64,000 nucleotides of DNA. Origin: Zavarzinia marina (GTDB lineage Bacteria > Pseudomonadota > Alphaproteobacteria > Zavarziniales > Zavarziniaceae). Position numbers and translations under genes: made by a program. The notes under the pieces were generated by a model. The model saw nothing but the letters and a program-made list of their open reading frames with translations, searched no databases and was not told the DNA's origin. Position 1 is the first letter of the stretch, and every line of letters begins with the position of its first letter. This document shows, piece by piece, positions 30,257-44,150 of the stretch. The stretch spans positions 1 to 64,000 of the forward strand of contig NZ_JAKGSB010000006.1 of assembly GCF_021568905.1 (NCBI RefSeq), written 5' to 3'.

Positions 30257-30658
30257 TCAGATATGGTCCTGAATCGCGGGAATCAGGGGCAGATCGGCCG
30301 GCGGCATCGGATAGTCGCCGAGTCGCATGCGCGGCACCCACGCAAGTTCGGCGTGTTCCCTGGCCTCCGGCATGCCCTCCCAGCGCCTGCACACGAAGAC
30401 CGGCATCAGGAGATGGAACTGCTCGTAGGCATGGCTGGCGAAGGTCAGCGGCGCCAGACAGGGTTCGCGCACATTGATGCCCAATTCCTCGTCCAACTCG
30501 CGGATCACGGCCGCCTCCGGGCTTTCGCCCGGCTCGACCTTGCCGCCGGGAAATTCCCAGAGCCCCGCCAGCGATTTGCCGACGGGACGCTTGGCCAGCA
30601 GGATGCGCCGGTCGGGATCGACCAGGACGGCGGCGGCGACGAGGACGATCCGGGTCAA
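30257..30658 (-). CDS. mutT: MutT-like Nudix hydrolase
   Basis: 133-residue Nudix protein resembling MutT, which hydrolyses 8-oxo-dGTP to prevent transversions. The Nudix box is complete: GGKVEPGESPEAAVIRELDE followed by ELGI. The start is TTG at 30658, with GAGG five bases ahead in the tail of argJ. The argJ stop is only six bases upstream, so the pair is probably one transcript. Other (d)NTP or nucleotide-sugar substrates cannot be excluded. Confidence 0.9.
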   Translation of the reverse strand: MTRIVLVAAAVLVDPDRRILLAKRPVGKSLAGLWEFPGGKVEPGESPEAAVIRELDEELGINVREPCLAPLTFASHAYEQFHLLMPVFVCRRWEGMPEAREHAELAWVPRMRLGDYPMPPADLPLIPAIQDHI

Positions 30659-30664
30659 TTGGCC

Positions 30665-31912
30665 TCAGCTCCGGTAGTCGGCGTTGATGTCGATGTAGCC
30701 GTGGGTCAGGTCGCAGGTCCAGACCGTGGCCGTGCCCTTGCCGACGCCGACGTCGACCTCGATCAGGATGTCGGTGCCCTTGAAATGCTCGGTCGCCGCC
30801 GCCTCGTCGTGCTGGGGATGAACGGCGCCCTTCTCGGCCACCAGGCGGCCGCCCATGCGGATCGCGATCTTGTCGCGGTCGGCCTTTTCGCCCGCCTTGC
30901 CGACGGCCATGACGATGCGGCCCCAATTGGCGTCGCCACCCGCGATCGCGGTCTTCACCAGGGGCGAATTGGCGATGGTCAGGGCGATCTTGCGCGCCGT
31001 CCGGGCATTCTGGGATCCGGTGACCGTGATGGTCACGAATTTGCTCGCGCCCTCGCCGTCCTTGACGACGAGCTGGGCCAGTTCGACCAGAAGATCCTCG
31101 AAGGCGGTCCGGAAGTTGCGGAAATGACCGTCCGTCAGCTTGACCACCGGCTTGTGGGTGACGCCCTTGCCGGTGGCGAAGGCCATCAGCGTGTCGGAGG
31201 TCGAGGTGTCGCCATCGACCGTGATCGAGTTGAACGACCGGTCGGCCGCCCGCGACAGCAAGGCCTGCAGCACGTCGGCCGGGATGGTGGCGTCGGTCGC
31301 GACGAAGGACAGCATGGTCGCCATGTCGGGCGCGATCATGCCCGAACCCTTGGCGATGCCGACGATGGTGACGGGCTTGCCGTCGATGTCGGTCCTGCGC
31401 ACCGCCGCCTTCGGAAAGGTGTCGGTGGTCATGATGGCGCGCGCCGCCTCGTCCCAGCGCTCGGGCTTCAGGGTGGTGGCGAGGCGCGGCAGGGCGGCGG
31501 TCACCTTCTCCGCCGGCAGGACCTCGCCGATCACGCCGGTCGAGGCCATGAAGACCGCATCCGCCTTGCAGCCGACCAGCTTGGCGGCGGCGACCGCCAC
31601 GGTCTTGGCGGCGGCGGCCCCGGCCTTGCCGGTGAAGGCATTGGCGTTGCCGGCATTGACCACCAGCGCCCGGGCGTTCGGGCTCTTCTCCAGCATCGCC
31701 CGGCACCAGTCGACCGGCGCCGAGGCGCATTTCGAATTGGTGAAGACGCCGGCGGCCACGGTGCCCGGCTGGAAGCGCATCATCATCAGGTCGACACGCC
31801 CCTTGTAGCGCACCCCGGCCTCGACGGCGCCGAGTTCGACACCGGCGACGGGCGGCAGTTCGGGCATCCCCTCGGGGGCGAGCGGCGAGACGGGATGGGC
31901 TTTCCCGGCCAT
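30665..31912 (-). CDS. argJ: Bifunctional glutamate N-acetyltransferase / amino-acid acetyltransferase ArgJ
   Basis: Recycles the acetyl group in arginine synthesis and, in bifunctional forms, makes N-acetylglutamate. The precursor is 415 residues. The self-cleavage site is visible as KGSGMIAPDMATMLSF, where the Thr of ATML becomes the new N-terminal nucleophile of the beta chain; VDGDTSTSDT follows. The ATG at 31912 sits seven bases after GAGGAG; the ATG at 31918 is too close. It lies between the parvulin gene and mutT. Confidence 0.96.
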   Translation of the reverse strand: MAGKAHPVSPLAPEGMPELPPVAGVELGAVEAGVRYKGRVDLMMMRFQPGTVAAGVFTNSKCASAPVDWCRAMLEKSPNARALVVNAGNANAFTGKAGAAAAKTVAVAAAKLVGCKADAVFMASTGVIGEVLPAEKVTAALPRLATTLKPERWDEAARAIMTTDTFPKAAVRRTDIDGKPVTIVGIAKGSGMIAPDMATMLSFVATDATIPADVLQALLSRAADRSFNSITVDGDTSTSDTLMAFATGKGVTHKPVVKLTDGHFRNFRTAFEDLLVELAQLVVKDGEGASKFVTITVTGSQNARTARKIALTIANSPLVKTAIAGGDANWGRIVMAVGKAGEKADRDKIAIRMGGRLVAEKGAVHPQHDEAAATEHFKGTDILIEVDVGVGKGTATVWTCDLTHGYIDINADYRS

Positions 31913-31969
31913 GGACATTCTCCTCGGGCTTTACGGTCTTGGTCGGCTCTTGCCGCCGGTCGGAACGGC

Positions 31970-32833
31970 TTATTCGGCGGGTGCCGGCGCGATGGTCGGG
32001 CGCGGCGTGGAGCCGTCGGGGTTCAGGATCTCCACGGTCACGCCGGACTTCAGCTTCTCGATCCGGTCGGCGGTCCTCTCCTGCACCATCAGCTGGCGAA
32101 GCTGCGGCTTGACGTCCTCGAACGGCGGCGGCTCCTGCTTGCGCCGCCCCTCGACCAGGATCAGATGCCAGCCGAACTGGGACTTCACGGGGCCGGCGAC
32201 CTTGCCCTCCTCGGCGGCGAAGGCGGCTTCGGCGAATTCGGGCACCATGCGCTCGCGCGTGAACCAGCCGAGGTCGCCGCCGGAGCCGTCGCGCGCGTCC
32301 TTCGAATGCTCGTTGGCGAGGGCGGCGAAATCCGCGCCCTTCTCGACCTCCGCCTTCAGCGCCTTCGCCTCGTCCTCGCTGTCGACCAGGATGTGGCGGG
32401 CACGGATCTCTTCCTCGGGCGGGTTGTCGGCCAGGATCTTGTCGTAGCGCGCCTTCATCATGGCGTCGGTCACTTCCGGATCGATCACCTTGTCGACATA
32501 GACTTCCTCGAGCACCTGATCCTTCACCTGGGCGAGGCGGCGCGCGAAATCGGGGTCCTTTTCCAGCCCGGCATCGGCCGCGGCCAGCGCCAGCACCTTG
32601 CGGTCGACGAGCTGCTGCACCAATTCGCCGAAGATGGTTTCCATCGGGATCTGGGCGAACTGCTCCGGCAGGGCGCGATAGGCCTCGACCACTTCGGAGC
32701 GGTGAATCTCGGCACCGCCGACGCGCGCGACCACCGGATCGGCGGCGACCGCCGGGCTCGCCTCCTCGGCGAAGGCGGGCGGCACCAGGGCCAGCCCCAG
32801 AGCGAGAAGGCACGAATAGGCGAGACGTTGCAT
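31970..32833 (-). CDS. Periplasmic parvulin-type peptidyl-prolyl isomerase
   Basis: 287-residue exported folding factor. A signal peptide is seen at 1-22 (MQRLAYSCLLALGLALVPPAFA), then a helical SurA/PrsA-like N-terminal part, and a parvulin domain at about 145-235 with ARHILVDSEDEA, GGDLGWFTRERMVPEF and FGWHLILVEGRR. A Pro-rich tail ends the protein. It likely helps outer-membrane or periplasmic proteins fold after Sec export; secA is the divergent neighbour. The start at 32833 is fixed by the signal peptide. Confidence 0.92.
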   Translation of the reverse strand: MQRLAYSCLLALGLALVPPAFAEEASPAVAADPVVARVGGAEIHRSEVVEAYRALPEQFAQIPMETIFGELVQQLVDRKVLALAAADAGLEKDPDFARRLAQVKDQVLEEVYVDKVIDPEVTDAMMKARYDKILADNPPEEEIRARHILVDSEDEAKALKAEVEKGADFAALANEHSKDARDGSGGDLGWFTRERMVPEFAEAAFAAEEGKVAGPVKSQFGWHLILVEGRRKQEPPPFEDVKPQLRQLMVQERTADRIEKLKSGVTVEILNPDGSTPRPTIAPAPAE

Positions 32834-33219
32834 GAAGAACCCCGGGGTGGGAAGACGGCCCGAGGGCCGAAGTGGCGCAGTTGCCGAAGTGGCGCGGATG
32901 ATGGCGCTTCGCGCGACGCTCCGCAAGTGTCGGCAGGCCGCGGCGCGCGATGCAGGATGCCGCCTGTAGCGGAAAGAAAAGGCAGGAATAGGGCAGCCCG
33001 GCCGCGCCGGCGGCAGGGCGGCGCGGCGCCTTTCGCGCCGGGTGTCCAAGTTGACATGGAGGGGCGGCGGTCTTATCTGTCCGGTACCGTAACGGGTGCC
33101 CGATCGGGGCCCGGTATCGCCTATTCGCGGGCTCGCCCCCGTCTTCGCGGGTTCGACTCGCCTCACGCATGCGCCGGTCAGGCCAATTTCCGGCTGACGC
33201 GGCAGGAAAAGGTCGCTTC
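32834..33219. promoter_or_regulatory. Divergent parvulin/secA promoter region
   Basis: A 386-bp gene-free stretch. On + a near-consensus sigma-70 promoter for secA is seen: TTGACA at 33051-33056, 17-bp spacer, TATCTG at 33074-33079, leaving a leader of about 135 nt. Near the parvulin start a 13-bp direct repeat GCCGAAGTGGCGC occurs at 32866-32878 and 32883-32895. No tRNA or small RNA was recognised in the secA leader. Confidence 0.65.
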
Positions 33220-35928
<2,709 letters not shown>

Positions 35929-36027
35929 GACCGGGGCGCCGTTGCGGCGGGGGGTAGGCAGGGCGGCCCTCAGGGGCCACTATGCGGGCCGCAGACCTTG
36001 CCGTTCCCGCGAGTCCCGGAGATGCAC

Positions 36028-36507
36028 ATGCGCGCCGTGATGTTCAGCCTCGCCCTTCTTGCCGCCGGCGCCGCCGTCGTCCCGAACGTGGCGGCCCAGC
36101 AGGCCGGGGACGAGGAACCGTTCTACCCGCTGCCGCCCACCACCACCTATCCGAACGCCAGGCCCGCGCCGAGCCAGAGCGTGGTGCCCGAGCGGCCCTG
36201 CGACTGCGGCATTCCCCAGGGCGCCTGCACGGCGCGCGTCCAGCTCACCGACGTCGGGCGCCGGCGCGACAATGTCGGCGCCGACATCGCCTATATCATC
36301 GAGATCACCTCGACCGACCGGCGCTGCTCCAACGTCAACTACCGCCTGCGCCTGATCGGGCCGGACGGGCGGACGTCCGAACAGGCCTATGAGGCGATCT
36401 TCGACGACGGCGCCTATCAGGCCGGCGGCCTGATCCGCTCCGACATCGGCCCCGACGCCCGGGTTTCCCCGAGCGGCGTCACCTGCTTCGTCTGCTCGCC
36501 GAACTGA
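36028..36507 (+). CDS. Secreted hypothetical protein, Cys-containing
   Basis: 159 residues; not recognised. A clear signal peptide (MRAVMFSLALLAAGAAVVPNVAAQQ) predicts export. The mature part is Pro-rich at first, then has CDCGIPQGAC, a beta-rich middle (AYIIEITSTDRRCSNVNYRLRL) and ends CFVCSPN; the cysteines could form disulfides in the periplasm. The ATG at 36028 is preferred: GGAG lies six bases upstream, and it begins the signal peptide exactly. It follows secA by 99 bp and ends at a REP-like hairpin. No function is suggested. Confidence 0.75.
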   Translation: MRAVMFSLALLAAGAAVVPNVAAQQAGDEEPFYPLPPTTTYPNARPAPSQSVVPERPCDCGIPQGACTARVQLTDVGRRRDNVGADIAYIIEITSTDRRCSNVNYRLRLIGPDGRTSEQAYEAIFDDGAYQAGGLIRSDIGPDARVSPSGVTCFVCSPN

Positions 36508-36517
36508 ACCGAAAAAC

Positions 36518-36546
36518 CGTCGTCCCGGCGAAGGCCGGGATGATGC
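36518..36546. repeat. REP-like palindrome, possible bidirectional terminator
   Basis: TCCCGGC-GAAG-GCCGGGA at 36523-36540, flanked by CGTCG and TGATGC. Same family as the copies at 11457-11537 and 43997-44060. It lies between two converging genes; on the minus strand it is followed by a five-T run (36512-36516), so it may also end the SMR transcript. Confidence 0.75.
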
Positions 36547-36552
36547 TTGGAT

Positions 36553-36900
36553 TCAGGGATGGCCGACGGTGGACGAAAAGCCGTTCACCACGATAACCCC
36601 CGCCACGATCAGCGCGATACCGACAACCGCCGGCCAGTCCAGCGACTGGCCGAAGACGGTATAGCCGATGATCGCGATCAGCACGATGCCGAGGCCGCTC
36701 CAGGTCGCATAGGCGATGCTGACCGGGATCACCTTGAGGGCGAGGGAAAGCACATAGAAGGAAGCGATGTAGCACACCGCCATGACCACCGTCGGAAGCG
36801 GCCGGGTGAACTGCTGCGAGGCCTGAAGGAAACTGGTGCCGGCGAGTTCGAGCAGGATGGCGACGAAGAGCGCCGCATAGGCCTGGGTCATCATGCTCAT
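36553..36900 (-). CDS. Small multidrug resistance (SMR) family transporter
   Basis: 115-residue, four-helix proton-coupled antiporter of the EmrE/SugE family. The essential membrane glutamate is E18 in ILLELAGTSFLQASQQF; YATWSGLGIVLIAIIGYTVFG matches the EmrE helix 3 pattern including the conserved Trp. Helix 4 is WPAVVGIALIVAGVIVVNGFS. The ATG at 36900 has GAGGAGG seven bases upstream. It appears singly, so a homodimer is likely. Substrate may be a quaternary amine or guanidinium compound; not resolvable here. Divergent from the monooxygenase. Confidence 0.92.
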   Translation of the reverse strand: MSMMTQAYAALFVAILLELAGTSFLQASQQFTRPLPTVVMAVCYIASFYVLSLALKVIPVSIAYATWSGLGIVLIAIIGYTVFGQSLDWPAVVGIALIVAGVIVVNGFSSTVGHP

Positions 36901-36975
36901 CGAAACGCCTCCTCGCACCGCCGGGGAAGATAACGATCCCGCCCCACCCCCGCCACGTCCGCCAGCGCATGGCCG

Positions 36976-37035
36976 CCCCGCGCCGCCGAACCCAGCACCG
37001 CCGAGCCCTGCGCCGCCGAGCCCTGCGCCGCCGAA
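36976..37035. repeat. Four 15-bp tandem repeats
   Basis: Units CCCCGCGCCGCCGAA, CCCAGCACCGCCGAG, CCCTGCGCCGCCGAG and CCCTGCGCCGCCGAA follow head to tail. The last two differ by one base. They lie in the 228-bp gap between the divergent SMR and monooxygenase genes and may vary in copy number between strains. No gene is seen in the gap. Confidence 0.85.
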
Positions 37036-37128
37036 CAATGATCCAGCGCATCGACTTGGGCGGTGGCCGATGCTCGAATGCCCGGACAGCGAATCGGCAT
37101 CACGCGCGCCACGAACGGGAAGTCCGCC

Positions 37129-38331
37129 ATGAACGACCAGACCCGCCGCATCCTGATCGCCGGCGCCGGGCTCGGCGGTCTCTGCGCCGCGCTCTGTCTC
37201 AGGCGCCTCGGCTTCGAGGTCGAGGTGCTGGAGCGGGCGCCCGAACTGGCGGAAGTGGGCGCGGGCATCCAGGTCGCCGCCAACGGCTCCCGCGTGCTTG
37301 CCGACCTCGAGCTGCTCGACGACGTCCGGCGCCTCGGCTTCGAGCCCGAGGCGGCCGAGATCCGCGACGGCGTCAGCGGCTTCACCTGCTACCGCAGCCC
37401 GCTGCGCGGTGCCCATGAACGGCGCTATGGCCGGCCCTATGTCCAGATCCATCGCGCCGACCTGCACGGCATCCTGCTTGGCGCCTGCATGCGCGCCGGC
37501 GTCGGCGTCACGACCGACGCCCCGGTCGAAGGCTACGAGCGCCTGGAGGACGGTGTCGCGCTCCGCCTCGCCTCCGGCCGCGAGATCGAGGGGGACGTGC
37601 TGATCGGCGCCGACGGCATTCATTCCGCCGTCCGCGCCGCCATGCTGGGCAGGGAACAGCCGCGCTTCACCGGTCAGGTCGCCTGGCGCGGCACCGTGCC
37701 GGCCGAAAGGCTCCGGCCCGGTGTCGTGCCGGAAACCGCGGGCATCTGGGTCGGGCCGGGGCGGCATTTCGTCCACTACTACCTGCGCGGCGGCCGGCTG
37801 GTGAATTTCGTCGCCGTGCAGGAACGCGCCGCGTGGCGCGAGGAATCCTGGACCACGGCGGGCGACGTCGGCGAACTGCGCGCCGCCTTCGCCGGCTGGC
37901 ACGACGCGGTCGGCGCGATCCTGGAACAGGTGGAGAGCACCTTCCTGTGGGGCCTGTTCGGGCGCGACCGCCTGCCGCGCTGGACCGACGGCCCCGTGGC
38001 ATTGCTGGGCGACGCCTGCCACCCCATGCTGCCCTTCATGGCCCAGGGCGCCTGCATGGCCTTCGAGGATGCCGCCGTCCTCGCCCGCTGCCTCGCGGGC
38101 GGCGGCGACGCGGCCGGTGCCCTGAAACGCTACGAACGGCTTCGCATCGATCGCGCCACGCGGGTACAGCGCCAGGCCGAGGCGAACGCGCGCCTGTTCC
38201 ATGTCCGCAACCGGGCGGCGCAGGTCTTGCGCCTCGGCGCCATCTGGGCCGGCACCCACCTGCTTCCGCCGCTCGCCGCCGCCCGTTTCGACTGGCTCTA
38301 TGGCCATGACGCCGCCGGTGACGCGCTATAG
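37129..38331 (+). CDS. FAD-dependent aromatic-ring monooxygenase (salicylate hydroxylase-like)
   Basis: 400-residue group A flavoprotein hydroxylase. The Rossmann FAD motif is IAGAGLGGLCAALCLRRLG at about 11-29, the DG motif is LIGADGIHSAVRAAML, and the second FAD site is GDACHPMLPFMAQGACMAFEDA near 294-315. Sequence pattern fits salicylate 1-hydroxylase or 3-hydroxybenzoate 6-hydroxylase, but no ring-cleavage genes are near, so the substrate is open. The ATG at 37129 has GGAAG upstream; the upstream GTG extension overlaps the promoter region. Confidence 0.9.
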   Translation: MNDQTRRILIAGAGLGGLCAALCLRRLGFEVEVLERAPELAEVGAGIQVAANGSRVLADLELLDDVRRLGFEPEAAEIRDGVSGFTCYRSPLRGAHERRYGRPYVQIHRADLHGILLGACMRAGVGVTTDAPVEGYERLEDGVALRLASGREIEGDVLIGADGIHSAVRAAMLGREQPRFTGQVAWRGTVPAERLRPGVVPETAGIWVGPGRHFVHYYLRGGRLVNFVAVQERAAWREESWTTAGDVGELRAAFAGWHDAVGAILEQVESTFLWGLFGRDRLPRWTDGPVALLGDACHPMLPFMAQGACMAFEDAAVLARCLAGGGDAAGALKRYERLRIDRATRVQRQAEANARLFHVRNRAAQVLRLGAIWAGTHLLPPLAAARFDWLYGHDAAGDAL

Positions 38332-38370
38332 GCGTGAATCGATTTTCACAACCTGTGGTCAATATTCCGG

Positions 38371-38394
38371 TATCGAAAACCCTCTCATTCGATA
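38371..38394. promoter_or_regulatory. Inverted repeat upstream of the avidin gene
   Basis: Perfect arms TATCGAA (38371-38377) and TTCGATA (38388-38394) with a 10-nt centre; half-site centres are 17 bp apart. A second shorter palindrome, GTGAA-N6-TTCAC, is at 38334-38349. They could be operators for the avidin-family gene. They do not match the BioR site TTATMKATAA that I know. Confidence 0.45.
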
Positions 38395-38398
38395 GAAT

Positions 38399-38423
38399 GG
38401 TTGCGCGGATGTTGTCCGCAACC
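38399..38423 (+). promoter_or_regulatory. Hairpin next to the ribosome site of the avidin gene
   Basis: GGTTGCG (38399-38405) pairs with CGCAACC (38417-38423) in the leader. The strong ribosome site AGGGAGGGAG begins at 38424, one base after the stem, with the ATG at 38437. It may modulate translation start or mark the 5' end of the message. Confidence 0.4.
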
Positions 38424-38436
38424 AGGGAGGGAGAAC

Positions 38437-38817
38437 ATGCAACAGGAGAAAGCTCTGCTTCGCGCGGCGACGGGCGCCGCCGATGCCTTCGATTTTTCCG
38501 GTCAGTGGATCAACGAATTGGGGTCGATCGCGTTCATCAGCCAGAATGTCACCATGCTGGCGGGCACCTATCAGAGTGCGGTGAGCGAGGGCGGCGGCAC
38601 GACGCTGGGGGATCTCACTGGCTTCGCGTCCGGCAATCTGATCGCCTTCACGGTCCGCTGGCGGGATTTCCAGGCCATCACCGCCTGGGTCGGCCAATTG
38701 GTGCCGAACGCCCCGCAGTACACCATCAAGACCCTGTGGCAGATGACCAATCAGGTCACGCCGGGCGACGAATGGGCCTCGATCAACGCCGGCGCCGACA
38801 TCTTCACCCGCCGCTGA
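38437..38817 (+). CDS. Avidin/streptavidin family biotin-binding protein, short type
   Basis: 126-residue beta-barrel of the avidin family. It aligns by eye with streptavidin throughout: SGQWINELGS (N26, S30), AGTYQSAVS (Y45, S47, V49), FTVRW (W75), ITAWVGQ (T82, W84), TLWQMT (W101), DEWASI (W113) and GADIFTR (D121). So the biotin contacts N23, S27, Y43, S45, W79, T90, W92, W108, W120 and D128 of streptavidin all have equivalents; S88 is replaced by Ala. There are no cysteines and no signal peptide, unlike streptavidin and rhizavidin. The ATG has AGGGAGGGAG upstream. It has its own palindromic leader and no biotin genes around. Confidence 0.88.
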   Translation: MQQEKALLRAATGAADAFDFSGQWINELGSIAFISQNVTMLAGTYQSAVSEGGGTTLGDLTGFASGNLIAFTVRWRDFQAITAWVGQLVPNAPQYTIKTLWQMTNQVTPGDEWASINAGADIFTRR

Positions 38818-38819
38818 CG

Positions 38820-39212
38820 TCAATCCTCGAAACGGCCTGCCGGGTCCCGGTCGCGGGCGTAGCGGTGCGGCGTCGAAAAGGGCGGCAGCCAGGACTCGCG
38901 GCGAATGATCCAGCTTTCATAGGTCGGCACGAACTGGTCGGGGGCGTCCAGGGCCCCGAGGTGCACTTCCACTTCATCCCCGCTGCGCGCGAAGACGGAG
39001 GAGCCGCAGCGGGGACAGAAATGCCGCCCGCGATAGTCGCCGGTCTCCCCCTCGATCGTCACCGCATTCTCGGGAAAGACGGCGGAGGCGTGGAACAATG
39101 CGCCATGATGTTTGCGGCAGTCGAGGCAATGACAGAGACCGACCCGATAGGGCCGCCCCGCCGCCACGATCCGGACCTCGCCGCATTGGCAGCCGCCGGT
39201 GAATCGGTCCAT
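38820..39212 (-). CDS. GFA family protein (glutathione-dependent formaldehyde-activating-like)
   Basis: 130-residue zinc-binding protein of the Mss4/GFA fold. Cysteine sets are visible: CQCG at about 8-11, CHCLDCRK near 27-34 and CPRCGS near 66-71. GFA proteins bind zinc and, in one case, speed adduct formation between formaldehyde and glutathione, but most members are uncharacterised, so no enzyme name is justified. The ATG at 39212 has GGAGG six bases upstream. It follows ligA by 17 bp on the same strand and nearly touches the avidin gene stop. Confidence 0.9.
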   Translation of the reverse strand: MDRFTGGCQCGEVRIVAAGRPYRVGLCHCLDCRKHHGALFHASAVFPENAVTIEGETGDYRGRHFCPRCGSSVFARSGDEVEVHLGALDAPDQFVPTYESWIIRRESWLPPFSTPHRYARDRDPAGRFED

Positions 39213-39229
39213 GGGGCCCTCCTTCGATT

Positions 39230-42972
<3,743 letters not shown>

Positions 42973-43012
42973 GTGACCGCCGAAGCGGGCCCCCGGCCCG
43001 CCCCCCAGGAGA

Positions 43013-43837
43013 TCAGAACCAGTTGAAGGCGCGCGAGATCCAGGACCCCGGATCCTTCAGCGGCCGAAGGTCGGCATCGGTCAGCAGGGCATAGGAATCC
43101 TCGTACCACTCGCTGCCCGGATAATTGTAGCCGAGAACCGCGCCCGCCGCCTGCGCCTCGCGCGTGATGCCGAGGGCGAGATAGGTCTCGACCAGCCGGT
43201 GCAGCGCCTCGGGGACATGGGTGGTGGTCTGGAATTTCTCGACCACCGTGCGGTAGCGGTTGATGGCCGCCAGATACTGCTTGCGGCCCTGATAGTAGCG
43301 CCCGACCTCCATCTCCTTGCCGGCGAGGTGGTCGCGGGTCAGGTCCAGCTTCAGGCGGGCGTCGCGGGCATAGTCGCTGTCGGGGAAGCGGCGCACCACT
43401 TCCGACAGCGAGGCCAGCGCCAGTTCCGTGTTCTTCTGGTCGCGGCCGACGTCGACGATCTGCTCGTAATAGCAGATGGCGACGAGGTAATAGGCGTAGG
43501 CCGCATCCTTGTTGCCGGGGTGGAGCGCGATGAAGCGCTGCGCGGCATCGATCGAGTCCGGATATTTCTCGGCCTGGTAATAGGAATAGGCCGCCATGAG
43601 CTGGGCCTTGGTGGCCCAGATCGAATAGGGGTGCTGGCGCTCCACCTCGAGGAAGAGGTCGGCCGCCTGATTGTAGTTTTCGCGGGACAGGGCGTCCGCC
43701 GCCTCGTTGTAGAGGGGTTCGACCGGCCGCTCCACATAGGGTTCCGGCTCGCTGCTCGAAGAGCAACCGGCAAGGGTGGCGACGGCGACGACGAGCGCGG
43801 CCAAGCGCAGCCGCGCGATAGAACCAATGGGCGACAC
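43013..43837 (-). CDS. bamD: Outer-membrane protein assembly factor BamD
   Basis: Lipoprotein of the BAM complex that inserts beta-barrels in the outer membrane. About 274 residues with a lipoprotein signal ending in TLAGC, then TPR repeats (EPLYNEAADALSRENYNQAA, YSYYQAEKYPDSIDAAQRF, ALASLSEVVRRFPDSDYARD). The start is uncertain: GTG at 43837 follows GGAGG at 11 bases and gives a compact signal peptide; GTG at 43846 and TTG at 43858 are alternatives. Follows lpxC after a terminator and REP pair. Confidence 0.93.
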   Translation of the reverse strand: MSPIGSIARLRLAALVVAVATLAGCSSSSEPEPYVERPVEPLYNEAADALSRENYNQAADLFLEVERQHPYSIWATKAQLMAAYSYYQAEKYPDSIDAAQRFIALHPGNKDAAYAYYLVAICYYEQIVDVGRDQKNTELALASLSEVVRRFPDSDYARDARLKLDLTRDHLAGKEMEVGRYYQGRKQYLAAINRYRTVVEKFQTTTHVPEALHRLVETYLALGITREAQAAGAVLGYNYPGSEWYEDSYALLTDADLRPLKDPGSWISRAFNWF

Positions 43838-43996
43838 GAGCGTCACGGCCTCCGGCAAACCAAAGCAAGAATCGGACGGAAGGCGCCGGGCCCCCGGCCA
43901 TCAGGTGGGCGACACGCTACACCAGCGATGCCGACACGCCAACCTCGATACGAAGTACCGTCCGGGCGTCGCGATCGATAGCGCGTTCTCGGCGAA

Positions 43997-44060
43997 AGAT
44001 CCCGGCCTGCGACGGGATGGCGCGCGTTTTCCCGTGGCCGCACCATCCCGGCGCGGGCCG
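43997..44060. repeat. REP-like palindrome pair, degenerate
   Basis: Third locus of the CCCGGC...GCCGGG family. The left copy has lost part of the stem (ATCCCG-N8-CGGGAT). The right copy is ATCCCGGC-GCGG-GCCGGAT with one base missing. Opposite orientation of the two copies is like the pair at 11457-11537. Confidence 0.65.
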
Positions 44061-44092
44061 GATTTTTCCGACGGACGCGCCCGAACGCAAAA

Positions 44093-44120
44093 CGCCGCCC
44101 CGACGAAGGCCGGGGCGGCG
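44093..44120 (-). terminator. Rho-independent terminator of lpxC
   Basis: Perfect arms CGCCGCCCCG (44093-44102) and CGGGGCGGCG (44111-44120) with an 8-nt loop; on the minus strand it is followed by TTTTGCGTT. It lies 30 bases after the lpxC stop. The loop GACGAAGGC resembles the REP core, so it may have arisen from one. Confidence 0.8.
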
Positions 44121-44150
44121 AATCACGAAACGGAAGAAAATGTGCGCCGC

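Larger units (their letters stand above)
43838..44150. other. lpxC-bamD gap with REP-like pair and terminator
   Basis: Gene-free stretch of 313 bases. It holds a REP-like pair (ATCCCG-N8-CGGGAT at 43997-44016 and ATCCCGGC-GCGG-GCCGGAT near 44044-44062) and the lpxC terminator at 44093-44120. No tRNA or ORF with coding character was seen. The bamD promoter must lie here if the terminator is effective. Confidence 0.7.

Noticed and set aside
33080-33219. Riboswitch or small RNA in the secA leader
   Set aside because: No recognised secondary structure or conserved core was found; it was left as an untranslated leader.
36901-38307. Large protein fused to the SMR transporter
   Set aside because: The open frame is antisense to the flavin monooxygenase and lacks a ribosome site; GAGGAGG before the ATG at 36900 sets the real start.
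38371-38394. BioR operator before the avidin gene
   Set aside because: The palindrome TATCGAA-N10-TTCGATA does not match the BioR consensus TTATMKATAA.
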